Positions 26,160 through 37,100 are shown, counted from the stretch's first letter. The stretch: 64,000 nt of DNA from Acidisarcina polymorpha (GCF_003330725.1 NZ_CP030840.1:3720001-3784000); one strand, 5' to 3'. Notes: generated by a model from the sequence alone, not told the origin. Program-made: numbers and translations.

Positions 26160-27495
26160 TCCCACAAGGAACAACGACTTGGAAGTGCTCATCGTCGGCG
26201 GCGGCATAGGCGGCCTCTGCCTTGCTCAAGGTCTGAAGAAGGCTGGAGTCGACGTCCACGTCTACGAACGCGACCTCACGCCAACGTCGCGCCTTCAGGG
26301 TTTCCGGATCCACATCGATCCTGACGGCAGCGGGGCGCTTCATGAATGCCTGCCCGGCCATCTCTGGGAGATTTTCGTCTCCACCTGCGGCGACTTTTCA
26401 CAGGGGTTCACCATGCTCAACCAGCGGCTCGAAGAGCTGATAAAGTTCCGCGATCAGCCTCAGGCCAGCGATCTCGTCGCGCAGCACCGCTCGGTCAGCC
26501 GAATGACCCTTCGCCAAATCCTACTCTCCGGACTTGGCGATGCGGTTCACTTCGGCAAACGCTTCGAACGTTATGAGCAGCGAGAGGACGGCCGGATCAT
26601 CGTTTTCTTTGACGATGGCTCAAGGGCGCAATGCAATGTGCTTGTCGCCGCCGACGGAGTGAACTCCCGCGTCCGTCAGCAGTACCTTCCCGGCAACGAC
26701 CCCTTCGATACCGGCGTGATCAGCCTCGGCGGCAAGATCCCCCTGACCGATGGCGTGATGGCCATGATCCCTCCGTCCCTGCTCGATGGCCCCGCCATCG
26801 TCCTGCCTGCGGAACCTGCCAACCTCTTTCTCGCGGCATGGAGGCGGTCTTCCCATGCAAGCGAGCAGGTGAAGTTGCTGAGCGCAGCGAATGCCGCCGG
26901 CGAAGCCGCCCAAGACGAAGGAGACTATGTCGTCCTCGCGCTTGCCGCAAAGCGCGAATTCTTCGGTTTCGACACCGAAATCCCGGAGAGCACTCCAGGA
27001 GAAATGCGTGCCATCCTCCGCCGCAAGATGCTCAACTGGCACCCAAACCTGCGTAAGCTCGCCGAGATGACCGGCGACGAACTAGGCTTTCTCCGCATCC
27101 GCAGCTCGCAGCCAACCCCGCCCTGGACGCCATCGAACGTCACCCTGCTGGGCGACGCCATCCACAGCATGACTCCGTTTCGCGGCATCGGTGCGAATGT
27201 GGCGCTGAGAGACGCGGCGCTGCTGTGCTCCAAACTGGTTGGGGCGCAAAGGTCGGGCGTGCCCGCGGCGAGCAGGATTGGAGAGTATGAGGCGGAGATG
27301 CGGATCTATGGCTTCAAGGCCGTTGCTGAATCCCTCAAATCGATGGAGCAGGCGGTCGCACCAAAGAAGCTTGGATTCAAACTGGGGATGTCCGCAATGC
27401 GGGTTGCGCACCGAGTTCCTGCGCTCCGTCGCCGGATCATGGAGCAGCGCGTCACCCGCCCCAAATCTCGATTGGTAAATCAGGTTCAACCCTGA
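26152..27495 (+). CDS. FAD-dependent monooxygenase (aromatic hydroxylase / TetX-like group)
   Basis: A 447-residue flavoprotein of the PHBH-fold class A monooxygenases. Motifs: dinucleotide-binding GGGIGGLCLAQGLKKAG (about 16-32), the VYER acidic strand end, DGVNSRVRQQYLPG (about 170-183, DG motif), and the FAD pyrophosphate/ribityl motif GDAIHSMTPFRGIGANVALRDAALL (about 335-358). The Arg-rich C-terminus is short. Its TetR partner and overlapping start suggest inducible modification of a xenobiotic, antibiotic or aromatic compound. The exact substrate cannot be read. Confidence 0.88.
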   Translation: MIDPTRNNDLEVLIVGGGIGGLCLAQGLKKAGVDVHVYERDLTPTSRLQGFRIHIDPDGSGALHECLPGHLWEIFVSTCGDFSQGFTMLNQRLEELIKFRDQPQASDLVAQHRSVSRMTLRQILLSGLGDAVHFGKRFERYEQREDGRIIVFFDDGSRAQCNVLVAADGVNSRVRQQYLPGNDPFDTGVISLGGKIPLTDGVMAMIPPSLLDGPAIVLPAEPANLFLAAWRRSSHASEQVKLLSAANAAGEAAQDEGDYVVLALAAKREFFGFDTEIPESTPGEMRAILRRKMLNWHPNLRKLAEMTGDELGFLRIRSSQPTPPWTPSNVTLLGDAIHSMTPFRGIGANVALRDAALLCSKLVGAQRSGVPAASRIGEYEAEMRIYGFKAVAESLKSMEQAVAPKKLGFKLGMSAMRVAHRVPALRRRIMEQRVTRPKSRLVNQVQP

Positions 27496-27516
27496 TTTCT
27501 AAGCATCGCTAGACAA

Positions 27517-28598
27517 CTATGAAGTAGGATCCATGGCAATCTCAACCAGCGCACCTAAATCAAGAGCGCGCTGTTCCCGGGACCATAGCTCGCCGTCCGC
27601 CACCTTCAAGCCGGGCAACGGCGCGGTGAGCTGCAGGGCGGGCGTGGCCGTCGGTCGAGACGCAGGCGTAGCCGTTTTTGATGCCAATTATGACCCCGAC
27701 TTTTGACCCGCACAAATTGTTGAAAACAGGAAAGGGAAGTCGTGGGTCAAAACTTACCCTTTGCGACACGGAGGGTCTTTCGATCTGAAGTTCCAATAAC
27801 CCGATTTTCAGGAATTACACTGAACGCGAGATGGGCGCGGATGCCGGGAGATCCGATTGCACGGTGATTCGTAGGATCGCTCCATTCGCAGGATCCAAGT
27901 ACAACAGACCGTGGTACGCTGGGGTCCCGTGATAGGCATTTGAATCTTGCTCTGCACCCGGGGTGTAGCCGGCGGCGTCTTCGGTGCTCCGAACGCAACA
28001 ACAATTGACCGCGAAATGCGAGCCCTCGTGGGCCTTTCGCAGTGCTCTTAATGCGTTCTTCCGGCTCATCGCTAATAACTTCCCGGCCCTTTTGATAAGT
28101 GATGGTCAGGCGGAATATTCCGCCCGAGTGGAGCTGACCTGCCGGGGACCGGCCGCTGTGGGTTACAACCGACGGACTGTCATCGAAGCTTTGCGTCTGA
28201 CGCGTCGCCAGGAAGTCCGGCAGTTGTCGAAGCGTCACAGCGACAAACTGGACTGCCTGATTCAGCATCATCTGTTGATCTGAGATCGAAGGCGCCGATC
28301 TTGAAACTGTTTGGGATGCTGGTGGATCCAAAAAGGTCGACGTGTCTTACAGCAGTTCCAACTCCTCCAAGGTTTGTGGCCCGGGCTTGAACTCCTTGGT
28401 CAGGGAGGTGAGTACACTTTGGGTTAACCGCTCAGTTAGATCAATTGAAGCAAGCTTCTGAGCCACATCAGCGTCGGCCGTCTTCTTTGCACTTTCGAGC
28501 GACATTATTTCGCGCAACCCTTGAACCGTCCCGCGTGTGGCTGCGGATGCAGGGAAAACGAACATCGTAATCAACGCCACTCGAAGTGCGTTTCGCAC
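27517..28598 (-). pseudogene. Decayed gene for a secreted acidobacterial protein
   Basis: The minus strand begins with ATG at 28598 and a signal peptide (ALRVALITMFVFPASAA) and reads in frame through TVQGLREIMSLESAKK and KEFKPGPQTLEELELL to a TAA at 28347-28349. Translation in the same frame resumes immediately as DTSTFLDPPASQTVSRSAPS and MMLNQAVQFVAVTLRQLPDFLATRQT, so a Tyr codon (TAC or TAT) probably became TAA. Homologous sequence later shifts frame at about 28020-28070 (continuing FAVNCCCVRSTEDAAGYTPG, YHGLLYLDPANGAILRIT) and again before the natural end (LTAPLPGLKVADGELWSREQ ... MDPTS, stop at 27517). I recall intact versions as common acidobacterial hypotheticals. Function unknown. Confidence 0.75.
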
Positions 28599-28852
28599 TA
28601 GTCCCCCAAGTCAACGGAAGAGGAGCAAAGGTGTACTATGAACATCATTTTTCTGACGACCGCGGCTGCATTCCCGCGATCCTGAGTGCAAGCGAACACG
28701 GCACTTGTCGACGCCGCACTCCAGTCACACAAGCACCTAGAGAATGGCGCTTTAGAAGAGCGTTCGCCACTCGGCCGGGGACATCGATTTCAGAGAAGAC
28801 TACCAATGGAGGGCTTGAGGCTGAATCCGTGCCAGGTCGCCTTACTGACGCC

Positions 28853-30739
28853 TTACTGATTTGAACCGGCTGGTTCTTCTAAATAGGCGTTTGGTTCATC
28901 AATGAATCCAGGTAACCCGAAACGCAGCAACGTGCTGCAATCCGCTACGGGCAGAGGAGGGCTATAGAGAAATCCCTGGACTTCTGAGCACTGTTGCTCT
29001 CGGAGGTAGTCGAGTTGCTGACGCGTTTCGACGCCCTCACCGATGCAGTCGAGATGAAGACTCCTACCTAGATTTATGATGCCTCCAACAACAGCGCGAG
29101 CAGCCGGTCGCGACGCAATGTCGCGCATGAAGGACCGATCAATTTTTAGTCGATCGAGTGGGAACCGGCTCAAATAAGACAAGGACGACCATCCCGTGCC
29201 GAAATCATCCAACGAGAGGCTGACCCCAAGACTCTTCAGGTCTTGCATAATCGCGACCGTATTTTCCGAGGCGTCCAGGGTCAGGGTTTCTGTTAGCTCA
29301 AGCTCCAAGTACTTGGCGTCCAATTCAGTCTCACGCAAGACTTGATCTACCGCATCGACGATGTCGCCCCCATAAAATTGTTGCGCAGAAACGTTGACTG
29401 CCACTCTAACGGGTGAGAGCCTCTCCTTTTGCCACATCACGTTCTGCATACATGCCGTTCGTAAGACCCACTTTCCCACCTCGACCATCAATCCCATTTC
29501 CTCAAGTTGCGGAATAAATTGGCCGGGAGGAGTCAAACCATAGATTGGGTGATCCCAACGCAGCAACGCCTCGACCCCGGTTATAACGCCTCTGACGGTT
29601 GATACCAAGGGCTGATAGTAGAGTACAAACTCGCCCCTAGCGCACGCCTGGAGAAGGTCGTTCTCGAGATTCCGCCGAGTCCGAGCCGTGTCAGTGAGGT
29701 CGCTCGCAAAGGAGCGATACGCGCCGCGGCCCAGCTTCTTTGCCTCATACATGGCGGCGTCCGCGGACCGAAGCAGAGCCTGGGGATTTTCGCCATCGGT
29801 CGGGTATGCGCAAATACCGACGCTCCCACTGATGCGCAGGTCGCGGCCTTCGATCTGGAACGGTTCAATCAAAGCGGCCAGTATCTTCTGCGCGACGCGT
29901 TCCCCGCCTTTATCATCGCTAGACATGGGTGCGGCGATAATGAATTCATCTCCGCCTAACCGTGCTACGATGTCGCTGTCGCGCAGACAGGCTCTGAGGC
30001 GCTTTGATACTGCCTCGAGCAGGCGATCGCCAACTCGGTGACCAAAACTGTCGTTAACGTTCTTGAAGCGATCCAGATCAAGCATCAGCACCGAGAGTCG
30101 CGTCTGATCGCGTGCAGCTTGGACCGTTGCCTGCGTGAGGCGATCCTCCAGGAGAATGCGATTGGGAAGTCCAGTCAGTGCATCGTGCAGGGCCATATGG
30201 TGGATCTTTGCTTCCGCCAGCTTTCGGTCCGTGATGTTGTGGGCTATCCCCATTGTGCCGATGATCTGGCCGCGCCGATCTTTCAGCGGGACCTTGGTGG
30301 TGAGGACCCAGCTCTCATGACCGTCGGGCCAAGTCTCCTTCTCCTCGACGCCGATGACGGGCTCGCCGGTAAGGATAATTTCTTGCTCGTCTGCAAGTGC
30401 CCGCGCAGCATGTTCGGAGCTGAAAATGTCGGAGTCGGTCTTGTTCACGGCCTGCGACGGATGGGCCAATCCGCAGTAATCTGCCATTGCCCGGCTGATT
30501 CTTATGAATCGGCTGTTGCGGTCCTTGAAGAATACGTTGTCCGGAATATGTTCAAGGAAAGCTTCCAGCAGATCGCGGTCGGTCTGATAACGCCGATTAG
30601 CGATCGATTTGAGGGCGACCAACCCAATCACTACAAGTGTAAATGTGCCAATCCAGGCGGCGTCACGGGGAGCCGAGCCCGTTATCTTCGCGCGAACCCA
30701 GTGATTCGATACTCCGGCCAGGAGTTGAATGGCGATCAT
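28853..30739 (-). CDS. PAS-GGDEF-EAL protein (cyclic-di-GMP turnover)
   Basis: A membrane-anchored protein of about 628 residues. One membrane helix (about 28-48, WIGTFTLVVIGLVALKSIA) is followed by a PAS domain (about 60-175, FLEHIPDNVFFKDRNSRFIRIS), a GGDEF domain with intact GGDEF (in VARLGGDEFIIA) and an I-site RxxD five residues before it (RDSD), and an EAL domain with EALLRW, DDFGTGWSSL and EGVET. Both catalytic signatures look intact, so it may make and degrade c-di-GMP. The ATG at 30739 is taken as the start, but it overlaps a 24-codon ORF in another frame (see that entry), so a longer N-terminus or a frameshift is possible. Confidence 0.85.
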   Translation of the reverse strand: MIAIQLLAGVSNHWVRAKITGSAPRDAAWIGTFTLVVIGLVALKSIANRRYQTDRDLLEAFLEHIPDNVFFKDRNSRFIRISRAMADYCGLAHPSQAVNKTDSDIFSSEHAARALADEQEIILTGEPVIGVEEKETWPDGHESWVLTTKVPLKDRRGQIIGTMGIAHNITDRKLAEAKIHHMALHDALTGLPNRILLEDRLTQATVQAARDQTRLSVLMLDLDRFKNVNDSFGHRVGDRLLEAVSKRLRACLRDSDIVARLGGDEFIIAAPMSSDDKGGERVAQKILAALIEPFQIEGRDLRISGSVGICAYPTDGENPQALLRSADAAMYEAKKLGRGAYRSFASDLTDTARTRRNLENDLLQACARGEFVLYYQPLVSTVRGVITGVEALLRWDHPIYGLTPPGQFIPQLEEMGLMVEVGKWVLRTACMQNVMWQKERLSPVRVAVNVSAQQFYGGDIVDAVDQVLRETELDAKYLELELTETLTLDASENTVAIMQDLKSLGVSLSLDDFGTGWSSLSYLSRFPLDRLKIDRSFMRDIASRPAARAVVGGIINLGRSLHLDCIGEGVETRQQLDYLREQQCSEVQGFLYSPPLPVADCSTLLRFGLPGFIDEPNAYLEEPAGSNQ

Positions 30740-30810
30740 GGGCGCCAACGCTGTTCGAGTGGAGTAATCCTGGTGCCAGGAGCTTCCGGAATGTATCCCT
30801 GCCTTTTCAT
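30736..30810 (-). CDS. Short ORF overlapping the c-di-GMP gene start (leader peptide or frame-shifted N-terminus)
   Basis: An ATG at 30810 opens 24 codons starting MKRQGYIPEAPGTR and ending LEQRWRP, stopping at TGA in an ATGA overlap with the proposed start of the PAS-GGDEF-EAL gene. Either it is a short translationally coupled leader or one base has been lost and the two frames were once continuous. Nothing distinguishes the two by eye. Confidence 0.35.
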   Translation of the reverse strand: MKRQGYIPEAPGTRITPLEQRWRP

Positions 30811-31542
30811 GTTAGACGATCTCTTCAGGTAATTTGCCTGGCATTCCATGCTTTCCATCGATCGTCTTTCCACTCCTGTTTGGTGTGCAACCAGTCCCTA
30901 TGGTTAACCACGCACATAGGTTTGTTGCATGCGCAAGACGCTCCGCGGTGGAAATCAGGAGGCCATCAACCATCTACAAGTTACTAAAGTGTGGTTAGCC
31001 GCACACAGCAGAGTTCTTAAAGTGAGGAAGCAGGGCCAGGGCCTCGCTACCTATAGCGTCACTTTATGTCCGCCGAGCGGGGGATAGGACGATTTGGCCA
31101 AGGCTGGTAATTAATAGCAAAATGCATCAACGCAAGTAGTAAACTGGCGGCAAATACAACGTTTGTGAGGTATGAGTATCACTACTTTTCCGGGTACATT
31201 TGCCATGCTCAGCAGCTTGTCTGAGTAATACAGCAAGACAGTTGGCAAGCCTCCGTGTGTTTAGGAGGAACTTAGGCGCACGTCAGGATCAATCGCGGAG
31301 CGGTTTGGCTTCGATCAAATTGCTCAATCATCTGGAGCGGATTAAGGCCACTCCCCGGTACTCATAGTTGATTCGCAGGGGGGATAGAAAATATAGATGA
31401 TATGCACTGCACCAATAGGAAGGATATTGGGCGGTATAAGCGATAGGGTTAATACTGACGATCAATGTATTCCTTATCGAACAGGCAAGGCCTGAAGTTA
31501 AGACTTAGCACTCTATGTCAGGTTCTCAGTGGTGATGATTTC
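30811..31542. other. Long intergenic region, no recognisable gene
   Basis: About 730 bases between the c-di-GMP gene and the 3' end of the GH127 gene. Stops are frequent in all frames and no protein family is recognisable. It is less GC-rich than its surroundings. No RNA gene or strong terminator is evident by eye. Confidence 0.45.
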
Positions 31543-34014
31543 TCAGGCCTCCTCAGAGATTGACGGATAACAGGTGAACTCCTCGGAAGAAATCTGCCAG
31601 TAAGGCATGAACTTCTCCCCAGGGTTACCACGCACCGTGAAATGCAAAGGCGACTGGGCGTCCGCCTGCAGATGATCTTTGAGAGACTCCGGCCCATTCC
31701 CTTTTCCTACCTTTAGCCGGGCCGTGGGAGCGCCGACAGCGGCGAGAAGAATGGGGCCGTATTCAACCGAATACCTCGTCTCGCCCGCGATCTGGTCGGC
31801 TCCACGGTATGGTTTCACACGGATGGACGCCGGCAGGGTAAATTCAATAGTGTCTCCAGTGGCCCAATTGCGATCGAGCACTACATAGGAGCCGGGCTTG
31901 CCGGTTCCAGCGTTCTCGCCGTTCACCGCAATGGCCATTGGGCTGCTCGCCCATGACGGCACCCTGATACGGATCTTCGCCTGCGTCGCTGTTTCGGCAC
32001 TCACCGTTGCCTTCACCCCGGTTTCATAGGGGAACCGTGTCTTCATTGCCAGCGAAAGTGATTGTCCGTTTTGTTCCCAGCGGACCGTGGACGGTTCATA
32101 CATGTGGACGTAAATGCCGTCCGGAGCAATGGAGTAGATATGTTCGGGGAGCGACCCAAGCAGTCTCGTGCCCTGGCCTTCGCAGCAGGTATTCTCGTGC
32201 GTAGATTTTTCCTTCTTGCCCTGTAAGATGGTGTGGTAGCGAAGACCGGCGCTGCCGTCCTGGTTGGCCATCCCCACGTTGTAAATGGATTTCTCGATCT
32301 CCGCCGCAAAGCGTTCGTCATCCGGATGGAGCATCTGAAAACGCTGGCTTAAAAAGACCCAGAAAGAGCTTCCGCATAACTCGCCGAGTTCCTGGTGAAG
32401 ATAGTTGCTATCCGGCGGATCCTTCTGGAACTCAATGATGGAGATACTGCCTCCGGCCTGCTGCCAGTGAGCGCGGTATAACTCCCAGGCTCCAAGTACG
32501 GCGTCGTGGTAACGTTCATCGCCGGTGGCGAGGTAGAGATCGAGATAAGCCTCAAGATTGGTCAGCAGATAGCAGTGCGGGCGATCGTATGGATACTGCC
32601 ATACCTGATCTTCCTCCCGCGCGGCCAGGCCGGTGAGCCATCCATCTTCCTGATAATAACGCTGGATCACTTGCACATCGGCCGGCTTTCCTACCGGGCT
32701 CAGGCTCACGCGCGTGTTGGCGATCATTCCCTGTCCGCCTTGAATTGCTCCGCGCAGCATATCGGGGAGGAACGGCTGATCATTGAACCAGTCGTAGTAC
32801 CCGCGCAACATGGGAAGCGGCTTCGGATTGCCCGCATAAGCCGCCTCCAATAGCCCATGGGTGAGCCACGCGCGGGTGTAGGCGGCCCGCTCCGAGTAGG
32901 AGATCGTATCTTCGGGATAGGCCATGATGTACCCGTTCGGCTGACGGCATTCTTCAATGCCATCCACCACCTGATTCAGCCGCCTCCGCAACTCAGGGTC
33001 ATCAATCCACCGGACGGTATTGCCTGCGCCCATGAGGAAGCGCCCGGCGTTCGAACCGGCGAGGTCTTCTTCCCAAAAGATCTGGGAGCCTGTCGGTTTG
33101 AAATCCTTTACCTTTCCGGTCCTTTCATAAAACTGCCGCAGCAGGTCAGCCACAGTGAAGGAGTTCAAGAGGTATTGAATATTGTTCTCCATCGCAGTCT
33201 GCAACACACCGCCTTCGAGCGTCACACCGCCCCGCGGCGCCGCAGCCATCGGTTGAGGCCGCTTCCACGTCGAAGCGTCGGTAACCCGGTGGGGATTGTC
33301 CATGCGAATACCCTCGCCGTCCTGCCGGGGCGCGCGGGTCAGTTGCTTCAACTCTTCCGGCGTATTTCCGTACACAGGGTCAGCGGTGGCGTTGCAGCCA
33401 ACCGCAATGTCGTGTCCACCCGATAGCACTCCGATCTTGGCGATGACAAGGCTGTAGTCCTTGCTCTCCACTGGCTTAGCGCCTAACGGGGCAAACTCTT
33501 TGGCGGGAGGAATCATGACCGGACGCAGCTTTGTCGCGGTCAGGCGGACATAGCGCGCCTGCACCGCTCTTGCTGGATATTGGGTGATGTTGTCCTTGGG
33601 ATCGGGGAAGTCTGCCTGGCTGAAATCGGCAATGATCTGGGGATGACTGAACCCTTCATCTTCGGCTGCCTCAAGTCGAAAGCACAGTGGAAAGCCTTCG
33701 CCGCCGTAATACTGATCGCGGCCTGGGAACATCTTTTCCGAGGCAGGAAAGAGCTGAATTGCTTCGATCGCCACGGACTTGGTCAAATCGATCTGCACCC
33801 AGGTCGTGATAGCGGGCGTCTGCACGACCTTGGAGCGGTAGGCGCGGTAAGCTGTCGCCGGAGTCGCCGCCATCCTCATGCCCGTCAGGTATGGGGCCAG
33901 TTGCGCAGATGCGGTGTCGGCAAAGACCCAGGTCGACGGCCGTAAACCTGCAGTGAACGCAAGTCCCGTGCCGCACGCGCTGCCGATCAGAAAAGTACGA
34001 CGTGTCACACTCAT
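31543..34014 (-). CDS. Tat-exported GH127-family (DUF1680) beta-L-arabinofuranosidase-like protein
   Basis: An 823-residue enzyme with a twin-arginine signal (MSVTRRTFLIGSACGTGLAF). A discoidin-like N-terminal domain (about 45-190) precedes the GH127 alpha/alpha barrel. The zinc/nucleophile site of GH127 appears as GELCGSSFW (Glu-x-Cys) and NTCCEGQGTRLLGSLPEHIY (Cys-Cys pair, one of which is the nucleophile in characterised members). It ends with a beta domain. The start at 34014 follows an AGGGAG site; an upstream in-frame start at 34101 would put extra residues before the Tat motif. It lies 99 bases downstream of the TonB receptor, on the same strand, and is probably co-transcribed. Confidence 0.88.
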   Translation of the reverse strand: MSVTRRTFLIGSACGTGLAFTAGLRPSTWVFADTASAQLAPYLTGMRMAATPATAYRAYRSKVVQTPAITTWVQIDLTKSVAIEAIQLFPASEKMFPGRDQYYGGEGFPLCFRLEAAEDEGFSHPQIIADFSQADFPDPKDNITQYPARAVQARYVRLTATKLRPVMIPPAKEFAPLGAKPVESKDYSLVIAKIGVLSGGHDIAVGCNATADPVYGNTPEELKQLTRAPRQDGEGIRMDNPHRVTDASTWKRPQPMAAAPRGGVTLEGGVLQTAMENNIQYLLNSFTVADLLRQFYERTGKVKDFKPTGSQIFWEEDLAGSNAGRFLMGAGNTVRWIDDPELRRRLNQVVDGIEECRQPNGYIMAYPEDTISYSERAAYTRAWLTHGLLEAAYAGNPKPLPMLRGYYDWFNDQPFLPDMLRGAIQGGQGMIANTRVSLSPVGKPADVQVIQRYYQEDGWLTGLAAREEDQVWQYPYDRPHCYLLTNLEAYLDLYLATGDERYHDAVLGAWELYRAHWQQAGGSISIIEFQKDPPDSNYLHQELGELCGSSFWVFLSQRFQMLHPDDERFAAEIEKSIYNVGMANQDGSAGLRYHTILQGKKEKSTHENTCCEGQGTRLLGSLPEHIYSIAPDGIYVHMYEPSTVRWEQNGQSLSLAMKTRFPYETGVKATVSAETATQAKIRIRVPSWASSPMAIAVNGENAGTGKPGSYVVLDRNWATGDTIEFTLPASIRVKPYRGADQIAGETRYSVEYGPILLAAVGAPTARLKVGKGNGPESLKDHLQADAQSPLHFTVRGNPGEKFMPYWQISSEEFTCYPSISEEA

Positions 34015-34113
34015 CGATGCTGCTCCCTGTTGGCTACTACTCGTCTGGTGAAATGAAGCGCGGCCGCCATGGTTATCCTCTTCAAACGTTCGTATTGCCA
34101 TGACGGCCCACGG

Positions 34114-37100
34114 TTAGAACGAATACCGCAGGGCGACTTGGAGCACCCGCTGCCCGGCCGATTCGAAGGTGAGCAGGCCGGACCCCGGATTGTTTACGGC
34201 ATAGCTTCCTGATCCGAAGTGGGATGATTGAAGACGCTGAATGCCTCGGCCCGGAATTGTAGTTGATGCGACTCGGTGATAGCGAAAGCCTTCTGCAGAC
34301 TCAAATCCGTCGTGTTTAGCCCGGGCTGGCGGGGACCGCTTCTGGCTGTGCCGTACTGCCCGGTAGCCGGCTGCACATAACAGGCCGGATCGTAGAACTG
34401 GAGCCTCGGGTGCCCCGAGGGTAATGTCCCCGCGCAAATCTTGTCTGCAAAAACGCTGTGCACTGAACTGGTGTCCGCGTTGTTGTTAGCCGTGATCTGG
34501 ATCGGCTGGCCGGTGGCAGACTGCTGAATCCCAGACAACTGCCATCCTCCAAAAACCTCGCGATCGATAAAGGAACCGGAGTTAAGAAACTTCTTGCCCG
34601 GGCCGAACGGCAACTGGTACACCGCGCTCAAGATGAAATTGTTGGTCCGGTCGAAACCCGCGGGTCCATACGTCAAGTGAGGGTTGTACAAATCCTGGAT
34701 ATCCGAGTTATCGCCATCCAGAATATCCATCGCCTTCGAAAAGGTATAGCTGGCCAGAAACTGAAATCCGTTGTCGAAAGAACGCTCCACCTTTGTGATG
34801 AGACCGTTGTAGTTTGCCGGCAGTATGTTGAGCTGTCCGTCGGTCGTACCGACCGCGGGGTTGGGCCTTAGATCTAGAATGCCGCTGGTATTTCCGGGCG
34901 ATAGTCCGAGGGGCTGGTTGAGATCGGCGCGCGCGGACTGGTGGCGAGTCGTGTTTCCGATATAACCCAGGGTGAAGAGCGTCTTCGAATCCAACGATTG
35001 CTCAATGTTCAAGGTCCACTCTTGTACGGATGTGTCTTTGAGCGTCTTGGTCAGCGTGTAATTCTGCTGACCGGCGGTCAATCCGCCGGACGCGAACAGT
35101 TGCTGAATATCCCCCGGGGCGGCGACGTCGAAGCTATACGACTGATTGACGAAGTTCGGCGAGTAGAGCAACTCAAATTGCAGGTTGTTGTAAAGAATGG
35201 GGGCGTAGTACATCCCGTATCCTCCACGAAGCACCGTCTTCGGGGAGACCGAGTAAGCAAAACCTACCCTTGGCCCCCAATCGTTGTAATTGGTGTTCCA
35301 GGTGCCAGGGATGACCGCATTGAGCGGAACATTGAAGAGACCGCCGTGCCCGTTCTTGTCACTTGGCGGATTGTTGAAGTCGTACCGCAATCCCAGGATC
35401 AGGGTGAGCTTCGGCGTTAATTTCAGATCGTCCTGCACGTACCCGGCGAAGTCGTATCCTCGAAAAGCGCCAAGAGAGATGCCCGTCGCTGCGTTGGCAG
35501 TCCGCGGAAAGCCCAACTCCAGGTCGGCCAGGGCATTGCCCTGATCGGTCGCGCTGCGCACCCCGCCGACGTATGCCGAGGTCGCACTGCCGTCGAAGTT
35601 GTAAATTCCGTTGTTGCCAACCACCCAGTTGCCGTCGAACTGCGTCCGGACAAACTCTCCGCCGAAAGTCACGGTATGCCTTCCGATCTTCCAGGTCACC
35701 TCGTCTCCGTATTGAAAGCGGTTCTGGATTGCGCCTTGCGGCGAGTACGGGTCGCCCAGCGAGGTGTAGTTGTTCAGGTTGATCTGTGGCGGCGTGTATT
35801 GCTGCGGCTCGGGATTCACGTTCACGAGCCCGTATTTGGCTGCGTAGTCGACTACTCCTTGACCCTGCTGCGTACGGAAGAGATTGCTCCGGTTATAACC
35901 GGCTTTGATCACATTGACTATGTTTGAATTGAAGACATGGGTCTCGGCGATGGAGATGTTCGTCCCTTTCAGCGCGTTGAAGATGCCGAAGAGCCCGGGT
36001 GTGATGCTGTTGCTGCCGACATTGTTTTGCAGCCTGGACACTGTACCGAAGAGTTGGTCGTTGCCGGAGATGTTGTAGTCGATCCGGCCAAGATATTCGT
36101 CGTAGTTACTGATATTCGGCAGATTCACTACGTAGTTGACGTTGTCAGCGCCAAGAGGTCTATTTGGCGCGGGATAGTTGGCCAGCCACAGTTGAGCAAA
36201 GGGACTGAGGGCAGGCAGCGCATTGTTTGGGAACGGCAGATCAGTTCCAGTAGCGGGATTGTAAGTGGAGGGATCGTACAGAGTGACGTTGTCTGCGGAA
36301 AAGTCTCCCGCGCGCTCGGCGAGGGTCGGTACGCGGTCCCGGTTCACCGAAGCAGTCCTGCTTCTCAATCCGGAGTAATCGAAGAACGCGAAAACCTTGT
36401 TCTTCAAAATCGGGCCGCCCACATTACCCCCGAACTGGTTATAGCGCTTCGCAGGCTTGCTGGTCGCGAACCAGTTGGTGGCATCGAAGTCGTCATTTTG
36501 AAGAAAGTCGTAAGCGGTGCCGTGGAAGCTGTTCGAGCCTCCTTTGGTGATCACATCGATGACCGACGGCTGGCTGAATCGCGCCGGGGCGCCGTTCAAC
36601 AGCGTAGTCACCTCTTGCGTAGCCTCCACCGAGGCCAAGATGTTTGCCGTCTGCGTAAGCAGGTTGGTATTGGCGACGCCATCCTGCAGAAACGCCGCGT
36701 GAGCGTTGCCAAGGCCGGAGATGATGACCGATGCCGAAGTCTGGTTGTAAAAGCCTTCGTCTCCCACGTCCACGCCGACATCAGTACCCGGCTGCGAAGC
36801 AGGCCCCAGAGTGGCAATGTTTAGAATGCTACGGCCATTGTTGGGCAGATTTACCAGTTGGGCAGGCGAAACTGTCGTGGCAACATCATGGCTGTCGGTC
36901 TGCAGCGCAATTGATCCGGAAGACTCCGTGATCATTACCTGTTGCTGTACGCTGCCGACTGTCAGTTGAATATCTCCGTTGGCGCCGCTCGTGGTTAATT
37001 CAATCGATTTGGCAGCGCGCTGAAAACCGGTGACGGTTGCGGTGATCTGATAGGGGCCGACGGTGAGCGACGGAACCGTATAGAAACCATTTTGATCGGT

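Noticed and set aside
31079-31542. Possible regulatory RNA in the 700-base gap after the c-di-GMP gene
   Set aside because: No stable hairpin with a T-run, no known RNA family sequence that I could recognise.
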